Assembly (NCBI RefSeq): GCF_013204825.1
Contig: NZ_JABMKV010000001.1
Span: 434,001 to 498,000, forward strand
DNA: 64,000 bases
Direction: 5' to 3'
Source of the DNA: Pedobacter boryungensis
Lineage (GTDB): Bacteria > Bacteroidota > Bacteroidia > Sphingobacteriales > Sphingobacteriaceae
Shown here: one piece after another, positions 1-8,185 of the stretch
Layout of the letters: each line of letters starts with the position of its first letter
How positions within the stretch are numbered: position 1 is the stretch's first letter
Program-made: the position numbers and the translations under genes
The notes under the pieces: generated by a model
The model's database searches: none
Told to the model about the DNA's origin: nothing
What the model saw: only the letters and a program-made list of their open reading frames with translations

Positions 1-24
1 CATATATTCTTTGAAAGTTATAAA

Positions 25-58
25 TAAAAAAGGCCGCTAAATGCGGCCTTTTTTATTT
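25..58. terminator. Bidirectional intrinsic terminator
   Basis: A GC-rich stem (AAGGCCGC / GCGGCCTT) with a four- to five-base loop is flanked by an A-run on the left and a T-run on the right. It can therefore end transcription from either direction. It lies 17 bases beyond the stop of the leftward M28 peptidase gene and may also end a gene to the left of the window. Confidence 0.85.
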
Positions 59-74
59 ATAAAAGTAAAATAGA

Positions 75-1022
75 TTACTGTTTTTTCATCTGCAATCTTT
101 CTCTAAAAATTGCTTGTATATCACGTTGGGTATCAATATTCACAATAACTTGTTGAATCGCATTTGCAGCATCAATAAAGAAAGTTTTGTTAATATTTTG
201 GTATTCGTCTGTAGCTTTGTGGTAATCTTTATGATCTTCTACTCCAAAATAAAGAAACGGAATATTTTTAGCGTTAAACGCTCCTTGGTCACTCTGGTTT
301 GTCCAGTCATCGTGACCAAGTTTAGGGTCATCATGCCCCATTAACAATTTTAAATTCGGATTAGTTGTCACTAAAAATGATTTCAGTTCTGGATATTTAA
401 AAGTCCCAGCCACATACAATTCTTGTTTATCATTATGGCTAATCATATCCATATTAATATTCAATTTAATTTTCTCTATTGCTACTGGAGGATTCGCAAC
501 AAATGCTTTTGCGCCTTGTAAGCCCATTTCTTCTGCGTCAAATAGTGCGAAGATTAGTGTGTTATTTGGTTTGTTTTTAGAAAAATACTTTGCAAACTGT
601 AATAATCCTGCAGTTCCAGAAGCATTATCATCAGCTCCATTATAAATTTCATTTTTAATCACCCCAATGTGATCATAATGTGCAGAAATTACAATTATAT
701 TATCGCTTTTGCCAGGAATATAAGAGATCAAATTTTTACCTTGAATGGCAGCAGCACCATTACGACCTTTAATTTCGAAATTTTGTTCATAACTACTCAT
801 ACCTGGATATGGTTTTAATCCTATTTCTTTTAAACGACCAACTAAATAAGTTCTAGCCATTTCTGAGCCTTTAGTTCCGGTTTTACGACCTTCATATTTA
901 TCTAAGGAAAGTGTTTCTACATCTTTAAGTAATTGTTCGCCAGTCTTAGGGTCACTTTGATTGTTTTTTACTGTACTACAGCTTAGTAAGAACGCTAGTG
1001 AAATTAAAAGTAATTTTTTCAT
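75..1022 (-). CDS. M28 family zinc aminopeptidase, lipoprotein
   Basis: This is a secreted peptidase of family M28 (Zn-dependent aminopeptidase fold), likely hydrolysing peptides at the cell envelope. The start at 1022 gives MKKLLLISLAFLLSCS, a lipoprotein signal with lipobox LLSC at about residue 15; a longer in-frame extension to 1109 would bury that signal and is rejected. The co-catalytic zinc ligands are visible: H115 in AHYDH, D131 in GADDNASG, E164-E165 in DAEEMGL, D192 in NMDM, and a final His in DYHKATDE. The length of 315 residues is normal for a one-domain M28 enzyme. It is a single gene with its own terminator at 25-58. The exact substrate cannot be told from sequence. Confidence 0.92.
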   Translation of the reverse strand: MKKLLLISLAFLLSCSTVKNNQSDPKTGEQLLKDVETLSLDKYEGRKTGTKGSEMARTYLVGRLKEIGLKPYPGMSSYEQNFEIKGRNGAAAIQGKNLISYIPGKSDNIIVISAHYDHIGVIKNEIYNGADDNASGTAGLLQFAKYFSKNKPNNTLIFALFDAEEMGLQGAKAFVANPPVAIEKIKLNINMDMISHNDKQELYVAGTFKYPELKSFLVTTNPNLKLLMGHDDPKLGHDDWTNQSDQGAFNAKNIPFLYFGVEDHKDYHKATDEYQNINKTFFIDAANAIQQVIVNIDTQRDIQAIFRERLQMKKQ

Positions 1023-1167
1023 TCGATTTTGATTTGTTTCTAAAATAAAGGTAAAGATATTGTCTGATAAAAGAAGAGTGTAAGTTTTGTAAAAACTTAA
1101 TGAACTCACAAAATGTTGTATTTTTAAATCTTAATTTGGAGCATAATTTTATTAAAAATAGACGAAA

Positions 1168-2151
1168 ATGGAATATAGACGTTTAGGAAAATCAGGCTTG
1201 CAGGTGAGCGCACTTTCTTTAGGGAGTTGGTTAACTTTTGGAAACCAAATTAGTGACAAAGTTGCTGATGAATTAATGGGAATTGCTTACGATGCAGGAG
1301 TGAATTTTTTTGACAATGCAGAAGGATACGCAGAAGGAAAATCGGAAGAAGTAATGGGAAAGATTTTAAAATCTCAGAAATGGGAAAGAGAATCTTTTAT
1401 CGTATCTAGTAAAGTGTTTTTTGGGACAGAAAATAAAGGGCCAAATAGAGTTGGATTATCACGTAAACATGTAATTGAGGCATGTAATGCGGCTTTGAAA
1501 CGTTTACAGGTTGATTATTTAGATCTTTATTTTTGTCACAGACCAGATAAGCAAACGCCAATTGAAGAAACGGTTTGGGCAATGAATACGCTTTTACAAC
1601 AAGGTAAAATCTTATATTGGGGCACATCAGAATGGAGTGCTGCAGAAATTATGGAAGCAATTGTTGTAGCCAAGCAATATAACTTGATTGGTCCGACAAT
1701 GGAACAACCTCAATATAACTTAATAGAACGAAACAAGTTAGAAAATGAATATTTGCATTTGTTTAAAGAACATGGTTTAGGTACTACTATTTGGTCACCT
1801 TTAGCATCGGGCTTGTTATCTGGCAAATATACCACAGGTGATACTAAAAATACTAGACTAGATTTGAATGGAATGGATTGGCTCAAAGATAGAGTAATGG
1901 CAGAAGAAAAAATGAAAAAGGTTGTTGAACTGCAAAAATTAGCTGATAAAATGAATTTACCTTTGGCCAAATTATCACTAGCATGGTGTCTTAAAAATCC
2001 GAATGTAAGTACAATGATTTTGGGTGCATCTAAAACATCACAGCTGAAAGAAAATTTAACAGTTTTAGAAGTAGTACCATTATTAACCGATAAAGTAATG
2101 GAAGATATCGATAAAATTATGGGAACAAAACCTGAATTGTCACCGTTTTAA
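1168..2151 (+). CDS. Aldo/keto reductase, Kv-beta/YghZ-like
   Basis: This is a cytosolic NADPH-dependent aldo/keto reductase of 327 residues. The catalytic tetrad is intact: D49 in FFDNAEGY, Y54, K82 in SSKVF and H124 in YFCHRP. The sequence most resembles the potassium-channel beta-subunit/YghZ branch, judged from the N-terminal MEYRRLGKSGLQVSALSLG pattern and the cofactor loop WSPLASGLLSGKY. It is divergent from the M28 peptidase and convergent with PhzF. The physiological substrate is unknown; detoxification of aldehydes is the usual role in this branch. Confidence 0.9.
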   Translation: MEYRRLGKSGLQVSALSLGSWLTFGNQISDKVADELMGIAYDAGVNFFDNAEGYAEGKSEEVMGKILKSQKWERESFIVSSKVFFGTENKGPNRVGLSRKHVIEACNAALKRLQVDYLDLYFCHRPDKQTPIEETVWAMNTLLQQGKILYWGTSEWSAAEIMEAIVVAKQYNLIGPTMEQPQYNLIERNKLENEYLHLFKEHGLGTTIWSPLASGLLSGKYTTGDTKNTRLDLNGMDWLKDRVMAEEKMKKVVELQKLADKMNLPLAKLSLAWCLKNPNVSTMILGASKTSQLKENLTVLEVVPLLTDKVMEDIDKIMGTKPELSPF

Positions 2152-2166
2152 GATATGATATTAATT

Positions 2167-2232
2167 GTCATTGCGAGGCACAAGCAATCCTGCAACTATA
2201 GCGCTTTAGATAGCTTCGTACCTCGCAATGAC
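2167..2232. repeat. Intergenic inverted-repeat element
   Basis: A 66-base element bounded by perfect 12-base inverted ends, GTCATTGCGAGG (2167-2178) and CCTCGCAATGAC (2221-2232). It sits between the convergent aldo/keto reductase and PhzF genes. It resembles the short dispersed palindromic repeats common between genes in Bacteroidota, and could also form a transcript-ending or stabilising hairpin. Confidence 0.7.
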
Positions 2233-2258
2233 TCTTTATGGTCTATCTCAAACTACAA

Positions 2259-3044
2259 TTAAATATAGATTTCTCCTCTTAAATACGTTACTGCATTTCC
2301 AGCCATTAACACACGATCAGCTTTTAATTCACACCACAATTCTCCTCTACGTTCCGAAATTTGGAAAGCATGTAATTTCGTCTTACCTAATTTTTCTGAC
2401 CAATAGGGAATTAAGTTGCAATGAGCAGATCCAGTTACTGGGTCTTCGTTTATACCGGCTGCAGGGGCAAAAAATCTTGAAACAAAATCACTATTATCGC
2501 CTTTTGAAGTTACAGTAATGGCAAATGCATCTACTTTCAGTAGCGCATTAAAATCTGGTTTTAAGTTGGCTATTTCTGCTTCTGTTTTATAGACAACCAC
2601 ATAATCTCTTAATTTCAAAACCTCAACAGCGTTGGTATTTCCTAATGCTTCTAATAATCCATTTGGTGCATCGCAGGTTTCTAATGGTCGTGATGGAAAA
2701 TCTAATGTATATACATCATCGGTTTTACTTACAGCTAACGTTCCAGCTTTTAAAGTATGGAAATGGATAATATCCTTTGTGTAGCCCAATTCTGTAAATA
2801 AAATATGTGCTGTAGCTAAAGTAGCATGGCCGCATAAATCTATTTCTACTTCAGGTGTAAACCAACGTAATTCAAAATTTTCACCCTGTGGAACGAAAAA
2901 AGCAGTTTCTGCTAAATTGTTTTCTGCTGCAATTTTTTGCATTAAAGGTGCCGATAACCATTCTTTTAAAGGCACAATTGCTGCAGGATTTCCACCAAAA
3001 AGTTGATCTGTAAAAGCATCTGCTTGATAAATTTGAAGTTTCAT
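2259..3044 (-). CDS. PhzF family isomerase/epimerase
   Basis: This 261-residue protein belongs to the PhzF family, whose members have a diaminopimelate-epimerase-like two-domain fold and act as isomerases. The family pattern is clear: an N-terminal QADAFTDQLFGGNPAAIV, the NNLAETAFF motif with the conserved catalytic glutamate (E46), DLCGHATLATA, and the second-half mirror NEDPVTGSAH. The well-known member makes phenazines, but no phenazine genes are nearby, so this is probably one of the many PhzF paralogues of unassigned substrate. It is preceded by a good TTTG-N22-TAAATTTG promoter. Confidence 0.9.
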   Translation of the reverse strand: MKLQIYQADAFTDQLFGGNPAAIVPLKEWLSAPLMQKIAAENNLAETAFFVPQGENFELRWFTPEVEIDLCGHATLATAHILFTELGYTKDIIHFHTLKAGTLAVSKTDDVYTLDFPSRPLETCDAPNGLLEALGNTNAVEVLKLRDYVVVYKTEAEIANLKPDFNALLKVDAFAITVTSKGDNSDFVSRFFAPAAGINEDPVTGSAHCNLIPYWSEKLGKTKLHAFQISERRGELWCELKADRVLMAGNAVTYLRGEIYI

Positions 3045-3061
3045 ATGGGCTAATTAATATT

Positions 3062-3095
3062 CAAATTTACGAATTATAAGCTTTGTCAATCCAAA
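3062..3095 (-). promoter_or_regulatory. Promoter of the PhzF gene
   Basis: Read on the minus strand, TTTG (3095-3092) is followed after 22 bases by TAAATTTG (3069-3062), matching the Bacteroidota -33/-7 consensus TTTG and TAnnTTTG. It is 17 bases before the start codon. The -33 part overlaps one arm of the inverted repeat 3081-3125. Confidence 0.6.
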
Positions 3096-3125
3096 TTAAT
3101 TACATGCTTATTAGGATTGACAAAG
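3081..3125. repeat. 12-bp perfect inverted repeat between gap and phzF
   Basis: CTTTGTCAATCC (3081-3092) and GGATTGACAAAG (3114-3125) form a perfect 12-bp stem around a 21-base loop. It starts 12 bases beyond the gap stop and overlaps the PhzF -33 box. There is no good T-run, so it may be a weak terminator for gap or an operator for PhzF. Confidence 0.6.
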
Positions 3126-3137
3126 TTAAGGTAGAAG

Positions 3138-4586
3138 TTAATAATATGTTAATCTTACAACTCCAGCCAATCTTTTTGCTAAACGAATAACCTGACGCGT
3201 ATAGCCGTATTCATTGTCATACCACGCATATAGAACAACAGATCTATTATCGCGTGAAATAATAGTTGCAGGACCATCAATAATGGAGGCATGGCTGTTT
3301 CCAATCAAATCGGTGCTTACCAATTCATTAGAAACCGAATATTCCAGTTGTTCAGATAAATCTCCAAATAATGAAGCTTGTTTTAAAACATTTTCAACTT
3401 CCTCTTTAGAGGTAATTTTATCAAGAGATAGATTTAAAATGGCTAGCGAAACGTTAGGTGTAGGTACGCGAACTGCATTTCCGGTAAGTTTTCCAGCTAA
3501 ATGAGGAATTACTTTTGCGACAGCTTTATCTGCTCCAGTTTCTGTAATGACTAAGTTCAATGCTGCAGAACGACCTCTGCGATATTTTTTATGGTAATTA
3601 TCTAATAAATTTTGATCATTAGTGTAAGAATGCACAGTCTCAATATGACCTTTATCGATACCAAAAGCAGTATCAATAACTTTTAATACAGGAATGATTG
3701 CATTTGTTGTACAAGAGGCATTTGAAAAGATAGTCTCGGTTTGATAATCGAAATCTCCATCATTTATTCCAGTAACAATATTTGGAATATCGCCTTTGGC
3801 TGGTGCAGTTAATAATACTTTACTAATTCCCTTTGCATTTAAATGCCTGCCCAAGCCTTCACGATCACGAAAAACGCCGGTATTGTCAATTAATAAAGCA
3901 TCTTCAATGCCGTATGAAGTGTAATCAACTTCTTCAGGGTTTTTAGCTACTATAAGATAAATGGTTTGTCCATTAATAATTAATGCCTTATTTTCAAAAT
4001 CTTCTATAATAGTGCCATTGAAAGGACCATGAATAGAGTCGGTACGTAATAACTCTGCTCTTTTTATCAATTCCTCATCACTATATGAACGTGTTACAAT
4101 AGCTCTCAAACGCAATTGTTCTCCTTTTCCAGCTTGCACAATTAATTCTCTGGCGGCAATTCTTCCAATCCTTCCAAAACCATATAAAACAACATCTTTG
4201 GGTTTTAAGCTAATTTTGTCCTTGCCTATGTGTTTACTAAGTTTGCTAATTACAAAATCTCGCATTGTAGAATGCTTATTGTTTTCATCTAGCCACTCAG
4301 CGGCTAAACGACCAACATCTACACGAGAAGGAGCTAGGCTACATTTTGCAATGGTAGAGGCTAATTCAAGAGTTTCGTAAATAGAAATGTCTTTACCACT
4401 TACATCTTTTGCATATTGGTGATAGGCGAGTATTTCGCTGCTACCAACATCGAATAAAGGTTTACGAAAAAGAACAAGTTCGATTGATCGATCAAACCAT
4501 AATTGTCCTACTACACTGATTAATTCAAGCGCTTTTTTTTCTTTTTCAATCCAGCTTTGAAACTCTGATTGATACTTATTTAACAT
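3138..4586 (-). CDS. gap: Glyceraldehyde-3-phosphate dehydrogenase with N-terminal extension
   Basis: This enzyme interconverts glyceraldehyde-3-phosphate and 1,3-bisphosphoglycerate using NAD(P). The Rossmann motif GFGRIGR lies at residues 136-142 and the catalytic cysteine is C292 in SNASCTTNAI, with the partner His in VHSYTNDQ. The C-terminal WYDNEYGYTRQV is typical. It is 482 residues, about 130-150 longer than canonical GAPDH: residues 1-130 precede the NAD-binding domain and are helical in character (SEFQSWIEKEKKALELI). Long forms occur in other Bacteroidota and are possibly used in a direction- or cofactor-specific way, which is inference. It has its own -7 box directly beside the sigma-factor terminator. 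Confidence 0.93.
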   Translation of the reverse strand: MLNKYQSEFQSWIEKEKKALELISVVGQLWFDRSIELVLFRKPLFDVGSSEILAYHQYAKDVSGKDISIYETLELASTIAKCSLAPSRVDVGRLAAEWLDENNKHSTMRDFVISKLSKHIGKDKISLKPKDVVLYGFGRIGRIAARELIVQAGKGEQLRLRAIVTRSYSDEELIKRAELLRTDSIHGPFNGTIIEDFENKALIINGQTIYLIVAKNPEEVDYTSYGIEDALLIDNTGVFRDREGLGRHLNAKGISKVLLTAPAKGDIPNIVTGINDGDFDYQTETIFSNASCTTNAIIPVLKVIDTAFGIDKGHIETVHSYTNDQNLLDNYHKKYRRGRSAALNLVITETGADKAVAKVIPHLAGKLTGNAVRVPTPNVSLAILNLSLDKITSKEEVENVLKQASLFGDLSEQLEYSVSNELVSTDLIGNSHASIIDGPATIISRDNRSVVLYAWYDNEYGYTRQVIRLAKRLAGVVRLTYY

Positions 4587-4615
4587 ACAAGAAAATTTAT
4601 TTGATTAGAATGGCA

Positions 4616-4623
4616 CAAAAGTA
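4616..4623 (-). promoter_or_regulatory. -7 box of gap
   Basis: TACTTTTG on the minus strand matches TAnnTTTG exactly, 29 bases before the gap start. No clear -33 TTTG is visible because the rpoD terminator occupies the neighbouring bases. Confidence 0.5.
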
Positions 4624-4653
4624 AAAAAGATCGGGTGAGTACCCAATCTTTTT
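4623..4653 (-). terminator. Intrinsic terminator of rpoD
   Basis: On the minus strand AAAGATTGGGT and ACCCGATCTTT pair with one G-U wobble around a four-base loop and are followed by a T-run. It lies 70 bases beyond the rpoD stop. Confidence 0.8.
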
Positions 4654-4722
4654 CTATTTATTTTCTTGTAAAAATCTATGTTACAAGGTGTTTAAAACAC
4701 ACTAAGTATCGTTTTTTTAGGA

Positions 4723-5583
4723 TTATCCTAAATAAGATTTTAAGATTTTACTACGTGAAGTATGACGTAAACGTTGTAATGCTTTGTCTTTAATCTGACG
4801 AACACGTTCACGAGTTAAGTTGAATTTCTCGCCAATTTCCTCTAGTGAAAGTGGGTGATTTGTACTTAAGCCAAAGAATAAAACAATAATTTCACGTTCA
4901 CGCTCTGTTAAAGTAGATAGAGAGCGTTTAATCTCTTCAGAAAGAGATTCGTTAATTAAGTTGCTGTCAGTATTTGGCTCGTGATTTTCAAGTACATCTA
5001 GTAGTGTATTTTCTTCACCTTGCACAAATGGTGCATCCATAGAAACATGACGGCCAGAATTACTTAAGGTGTCAGAGATTTTGTCAACTGTTGTTTCTAA
5101 AATATCTGCCAATTCTTCAGGAGAAGGTTCACGTTCATATTCCTGCTCTAATTTAGAGAAAGCTTTACTGATTTTACTTAATGAACCAACCTGATTAAGA
5201 GGTAAACGTACAATACGGCTTTGTTCTGCAATAGCTTGCAAAATTGACTGGCGGATCCACCAAACAGCATATGAAATGAATTTAAAACCCTTAGTTTCAT
5301 CAAAACGTTTAGCCGCTTTAATTAAACCTAAGTTTCCTTCATTAATTAAATCACCTAATGTTAAACCTTGATTTTGGTATTGTTTTGCTACAGATACAAC
5401 GAAACGTAAGTTGGTTTTAGTTAAACGCTCTAAAGCTGCTTGATCACCTTCACGTATCTTACGAGCTAATATTACTTCTTCTTCTGCGGTAATTAAATCT
5501 ACTTTTCCAATCTCGTGCAAGTATTTGTCTAACGATTGACTTTCGCGGTTGGTGATGGATTGGGTAATTTTGAGTTGTCTCAT
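4723..5583 (-). CDS. rpoD: RNA polymerase primary sigma factor (short Bacteroidota type)
   Basis: This is the group 1 sigma-70 factor that directs RNA polymerase to housekeeping promoters. At 286 residues it lacks the long region 1.1 of proteobacterial RpoD, as is normal in Bacteroidota. Region 1.2 ([18 protein letters not shown]), region 2 ([31 protein letters not shown], then [15 protein letters not shown]), region 3 ([20 protein letters not shown]) and region 4 ([15 protein letters not shown] and the helix-turn-helix [19 protein letters not shown]) are all present. It is transcribed alone from a strong promoter at 5621-5650. Confidence 0.96.
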   Translation of the reverse strand: MRQLKITQSITNRESQSLDKYLHEIGKVDLITAEEEVILARKIREGDQAALERLTKTNLRFVVSVAKQYQNQGLTLGDLINEGNLGLIKAAKRFDETKGFKFISYAVWWIRQSILQAIAEQSRIVRLPLNQVGSLSKISKAFSKLEQEYEREPSPEELADILETTVDKISDTLSNSGRHVSMDAPFVQGEENTLLDVLENHEPNTDSNLINESLSEEIKRSLSTLTEREREIIVLFFGLSTNHPLSLEEIGEKFNLTRERVRQIKDKALQRLRHTSRSKILKSYLG

Positions 5584-5620
5584 TTATGTGTTTTAGTCCT
5601 GTGTGTTAATTTCGATTCTG

Positions 5621-5650
5621 CAAAAGTATGAATTTTTGTACAGAATGAAA
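5621..5650 (-). promoter_or_regulatory. Promoter of rpoD
   Basis: On the minus strand TTTC, an 18-base spacer and TACTTTTG fit the Bacteroidota consensus with one mismatch in the -33 box. The -7 box is 37 bases before the start codon. Confidence 0.6.
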
Positions 5651-5823
5651 GGGTAAATTGCTGAAAATGTTACGCTTTACGTCATATTTTTTAACAAAAA
5701 CTTAACTACAAAAATCATTCCAAATTAAGTTTGGCAGTGGTTTATGTATGATTTAATTTTTTCCAATGTTTACTGCATTCAAGTATGTTTAAAGAACAAA
5801 TAATAAGTTTATATACTGTGTTC

Positions 5824-6432
5824 TCAGAAATTTGCTTTCACTCCATATCCTAATTTAAAAATTTCATAAAATGGTGTACTTGTTCTGTTTTTAAACCAAC
5901 TAATCGCATATAAATCGTTTGTGTTTGCCTCCGCATATAAGCTTATTGATTTAATTTTTGCTTGTTTTTTGGACAATATCTTTACTTCAGAACCAGCACC
6001 CATGTGTATTCTAAACGCTGATGACCAAAAATAGTAATCTTTCCTATATTGAGGTTTCTCGAACTTAAAATCGAAATTTTTACCTAAAGTATAGGATGTG
6101 AAAATTACTGGATTTATAGGATGAATAATTAATTTGTCTTTAATGTTGATAGAAAATGGTTTGTAATCATATTTTATGGCGATAATAGTTAACTCCCCAC
6201 CTAAACTTTCTGGAACATATCCAATGTGAAAGCTCAAAGCTGTTTTTTCTTTAAAAAAATTATATCCAACACCAGCACTCAAGAAACCAATACTTCCGGC
6301 ATATTGCAAATTAATTTGATCTGGTTCCAGTCGTTGTAAGAAAGTTTTTTGAGCAAATAATTGCTGAGAAAAGCAGAGCGACAGGACTAATATAATTTTA
6401 AAAGTTAATTTCTTCTGCAGTAATTTGTCCAT
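5824..6432 (-). CDS. Probable outer-membrane beta-barrel protein, unknown
   Basis: I do not recognise the family. The protein starts with a cleavable signal peptide (hydrophobic IILVLSLCFSQQLFAQ, cut after FAQ) and then shows alternating polar and hydrophobic strands with Gly and aromatic residues (IGFLSAGVGYNFF, LSFHIGYVPE, FEIFKLGYGVKANF) ending in a terminal Phe, which suggests a small outer-membrane barrel. The ATG at 6432 is chosen over a TTG at 6444. It overlaps the 3' end of the phosphoesterase gene by 35 bases, so the two are probably translationally coupled. Confidence 0.7.
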   Translation of the reverse strand: MDKLLQKKLTFKIILVLSLCFSQQLFAQKTFLQRLEPDQINLQYAGSIGFLSAGVGYNFFKEKTALSFHIGYVPESLGGELTIIAIKYDYKPFSINIKDKLIIHPINPVIFTSYTLGKNFDFKFEKPQYRKDYYFWSSAFRIHMGAGSEVKILSKKQAKIKSISLYAEANTNDLYAISWFKNRTSTPFYEIFKLGYGVKANF

Positions 6433-7210
6433 TTTTAATTTCAACTAATGTATAAGCTCTGTTTACGATGGCATTGGTAATAATAAAAGGTATACCAGTC
6501 CCATTTTTGTAATAAAATTCTAATTTGCTATGTCTGTGAGAATGTATAGAGGCTAACAATCCAGGGGTTTGATTTAACAAATTTTCATAGGGTGCTACTA
6601 ATTTTGGGTCAAAATCTGCATCAGTAGGGGGTACATGAGATATAGCAACCAGATTAGAAATTCCAGCATCTAATTTTAAATTGCTTTTTAACCAAGTTAG
6701 GTTTGGTGTAGAGCCATCAAAGTTATATTCTCTACCATTAGTATCATGACAAACGAATTTAATTCCTGCATAGTTAAATGTAAAATTCAGAGGGCCAAAC
6801 ATTCGTTCATAAACGGCTCTACCATTTGCTACGAGATCATGGTTACCAATAACACTTATGAACGGAACATGTAACTTACTGTACAACTTATAAATACCAT
6901 CAAATTCAAGTAGTAAACCAAAATCAGAAATATCTCCATTTAAAATAACAAAGTCGATATCATTACGTTGGTTAATCTGATCTACAAAAATTCTAGTTTC
7001 CTCATAACTTCTTTGTGTATCACCAGAAATGATAACTTTTATCGGTGTGCCTGCTGGTTTTTGAGAGAGTAACGCGAGTTGTTTAGCGTTTACATCAGTT
7101 GCCGTGTTTCTATTAAATACTTGATTAGGGCTGTATTCGTCTGAATTACAGCTTAATGAAATGATATAAATAAAGAAAACACAATACGGTAAGAGATTTT
7201 TCACAAACAT
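6398..7210 (-). CDS. Calcineurin-like metallophosphoesterase, lipoprotein
   Basis: A secreted two-metal phosphoesterase of the calcineurin-like superfamily. The metal-binding blocks occur in the usual order: IISGDTQ, VILNGDISDFG, SVIGNHD, AISHVPP and SIHSHRHS. The ATG at 7210 gives a lipoprotein signal (FVKNLLPYCVFFIYIISLSC), whereas the longer frame to 7240 starts with TTG inside the -7 box. The length is 270 residues. It lies between an MBL-fold gene 39 bases upstream and a barrel-like protein overlapping its end. The substrate is unknown. Confidence 0.85.
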   Translation of the reverse strand: MFVKNLLPYCVFFIYIISLSCNSDEYSPNQVFNRNTATDVNAKQLALLSQKPAGTPIKVIISGDTQRSYEETRIFVDQINQRNDIDFVILNGDISDFGLLLEFDGIYKLYSKLHVPFISVIGNHDLVANGRAVYERMFGPLNFTFNYAGIKFVCHDTNGREYNFDGSTPNLTWLKSNLKLDAGISNLVAISHVPPTDADFDPKLVAPYENLLNQTPGLLASIHSHRHSKLEFYYKNGTGIPFIITNAIVNRAYTLVEIKNGQITAEEINF

Positions 7211-7237
7211 TAAACAATTATTTGCATAGAATGTTCG

Positions 7238-7245
7238 CAAAAATA
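7238..7245 (-). promoter_or_regulatory. -7 box of the metallophosphoesterase gene
   Basis: TATTTTTG on the minus strand matches TAnnTTTG, 27 bases before the ATG at 7210. It suggests internal transcription of the two downstream genes in addition to any read-through from the MBL gene. Confidence 0.4.
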
Positions 7246-7249
7246 AGTG

Positions 7250-8089
7250 TTAAATATCCGTCAGTTTAAAAGTCTCTTTTAACCTAATACCTTTATCCGT
7301 TTGCTGTACAGTACAGCATTCATGAATAGAGTCATGTTCTAAAAAAAGAATATATTCATTAGCCGCTGCTTCTTCCAAAAATTCTTTCTTCTCTTTTAAG
7401 GTTTGTAATGGGAACATGTCATATGCCATCACATAGGGAAGCGGAATATGTCCAACTGAAGGTAATAAATCTGCCATATACACAATGGTTTTATCTTTAT
7501 AATTCAATTGAGGTAACATCATTGCATCGGTATGTCCATATGCAAAGCGGATTTTAATATCCTCATGAAAAACCACTCCATTCTGCGAAGGGATAAATCT
7601 TAATTGTCCACTTTCTTGAATAGGAAGAATGTTTTCCTTTAAAAAAGAAGCTTTTTCCCTTGCGTTAGGATGCACAGCCCAGTCCCAATGTTGTTGATTA
7701 GTCCAATAAATGGCATTTTTAAACGCAGGGCGAAGTTTATCGCCAACTTTTTCAATTGAACCACCACAATGATCAAAATGTAAATGAGTTAAAAAAACAT
7801 CTGTAATATCATCTCTACTAAAACCTTGTGCTGCTAAAGATTTGTCCAAAGTATCATCGCCATGCAGAAAATAATGACTTAAAAATTTGTCATCTTGCTT
7901 GTTTCCAATCCCATTATCAACTAAAATTAATCTATTTCCATCTTCAATCAATAAACAACGCATTGCCCAGCTGCATAAATTGTTTGCATCTGCAGGATTG
8001 CTTTTTTGCCAAATAGATTTGGGCACAACGCCAAACATGGCGCCACCATCTAATTTAAAAAAGCCTGTATTTATTGTATAGAGTTTCAT
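7250..8089 (-). CDS. MBL-fold metallo-hydrolase
   Basis: A metallo-beta-lactamase-fold hydrolase of 279 residues, apparently cytosolic because no signal peptide is seen. The metal motif THLHFDHCGG is at residues 101-110 (H102, H104, D106, H107), with later ligands in YGHTDAMM, MADLLPS and LEHD. The overall pattern is that of the lactonase/YtnP-like branch. A lactonase activity is possible but cannot be established here. It is the first gene of a leftward group with the phosphoesterase and barrel protein. Confidence 0.88.
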   Translation of the reverse strand: MKLYTINTGFFKLDGGAMFGVVPKSIWQKSNPADANNLCSWAMRCLLIEDGNRLILVDNGIGNKQDDKFLSHYFLHGDDTLDKSLAAQGFSRDDITDVFLTHLHFDHCGGSIEKVGDKLRPAFKNAIYWTNQQHWDWAVHPNAREKASFLKENILPIQESGQLRFIPSQNGVVFHEDIKIRFAYGHTDAMMLPQLNYKDKTIVYMADLLPSVGHIPLPYVMAYDMFPLQTLKEKKEFLEEAAANEYILFLEHDSIHECCTVQQTDKGIRLKETFKLTDI

Positions 8090-8131
8090 CGTATTCTGAT
8101 TTTAGTTTTGCAAATAATCCGCTGTAAATGA

Positions 8132-8165
8132 AAATTGGTTAACTGTATTAACAATTAACCAATTT
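8132..8165 (-). terminator. Probable terminator of lpdA
   Basis: AAATTGGTTAA and TTAACCAATTT form an 11-bp perfect stem with a 12-base loop, 20 bases beyond the lpdA stop. It is AT-rich, and on the minus strand only a short T-rich tail follows. Confidence 0.5.
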
Positions 8166-8185
8166 AACAGTTTGTTATCTATATT

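Noticed and set aside
2259-3044. Phenazine biosynthesis cluster
   Set aside because: Only a PhzF-family protein is present, with no other phz gene; the family is broad.
7211-7240. Upstream TTG start for the metallophosphoesterase
   Set aside because: It overlaps the -7 box and would put ten extra residues before the lipoprotein signal.
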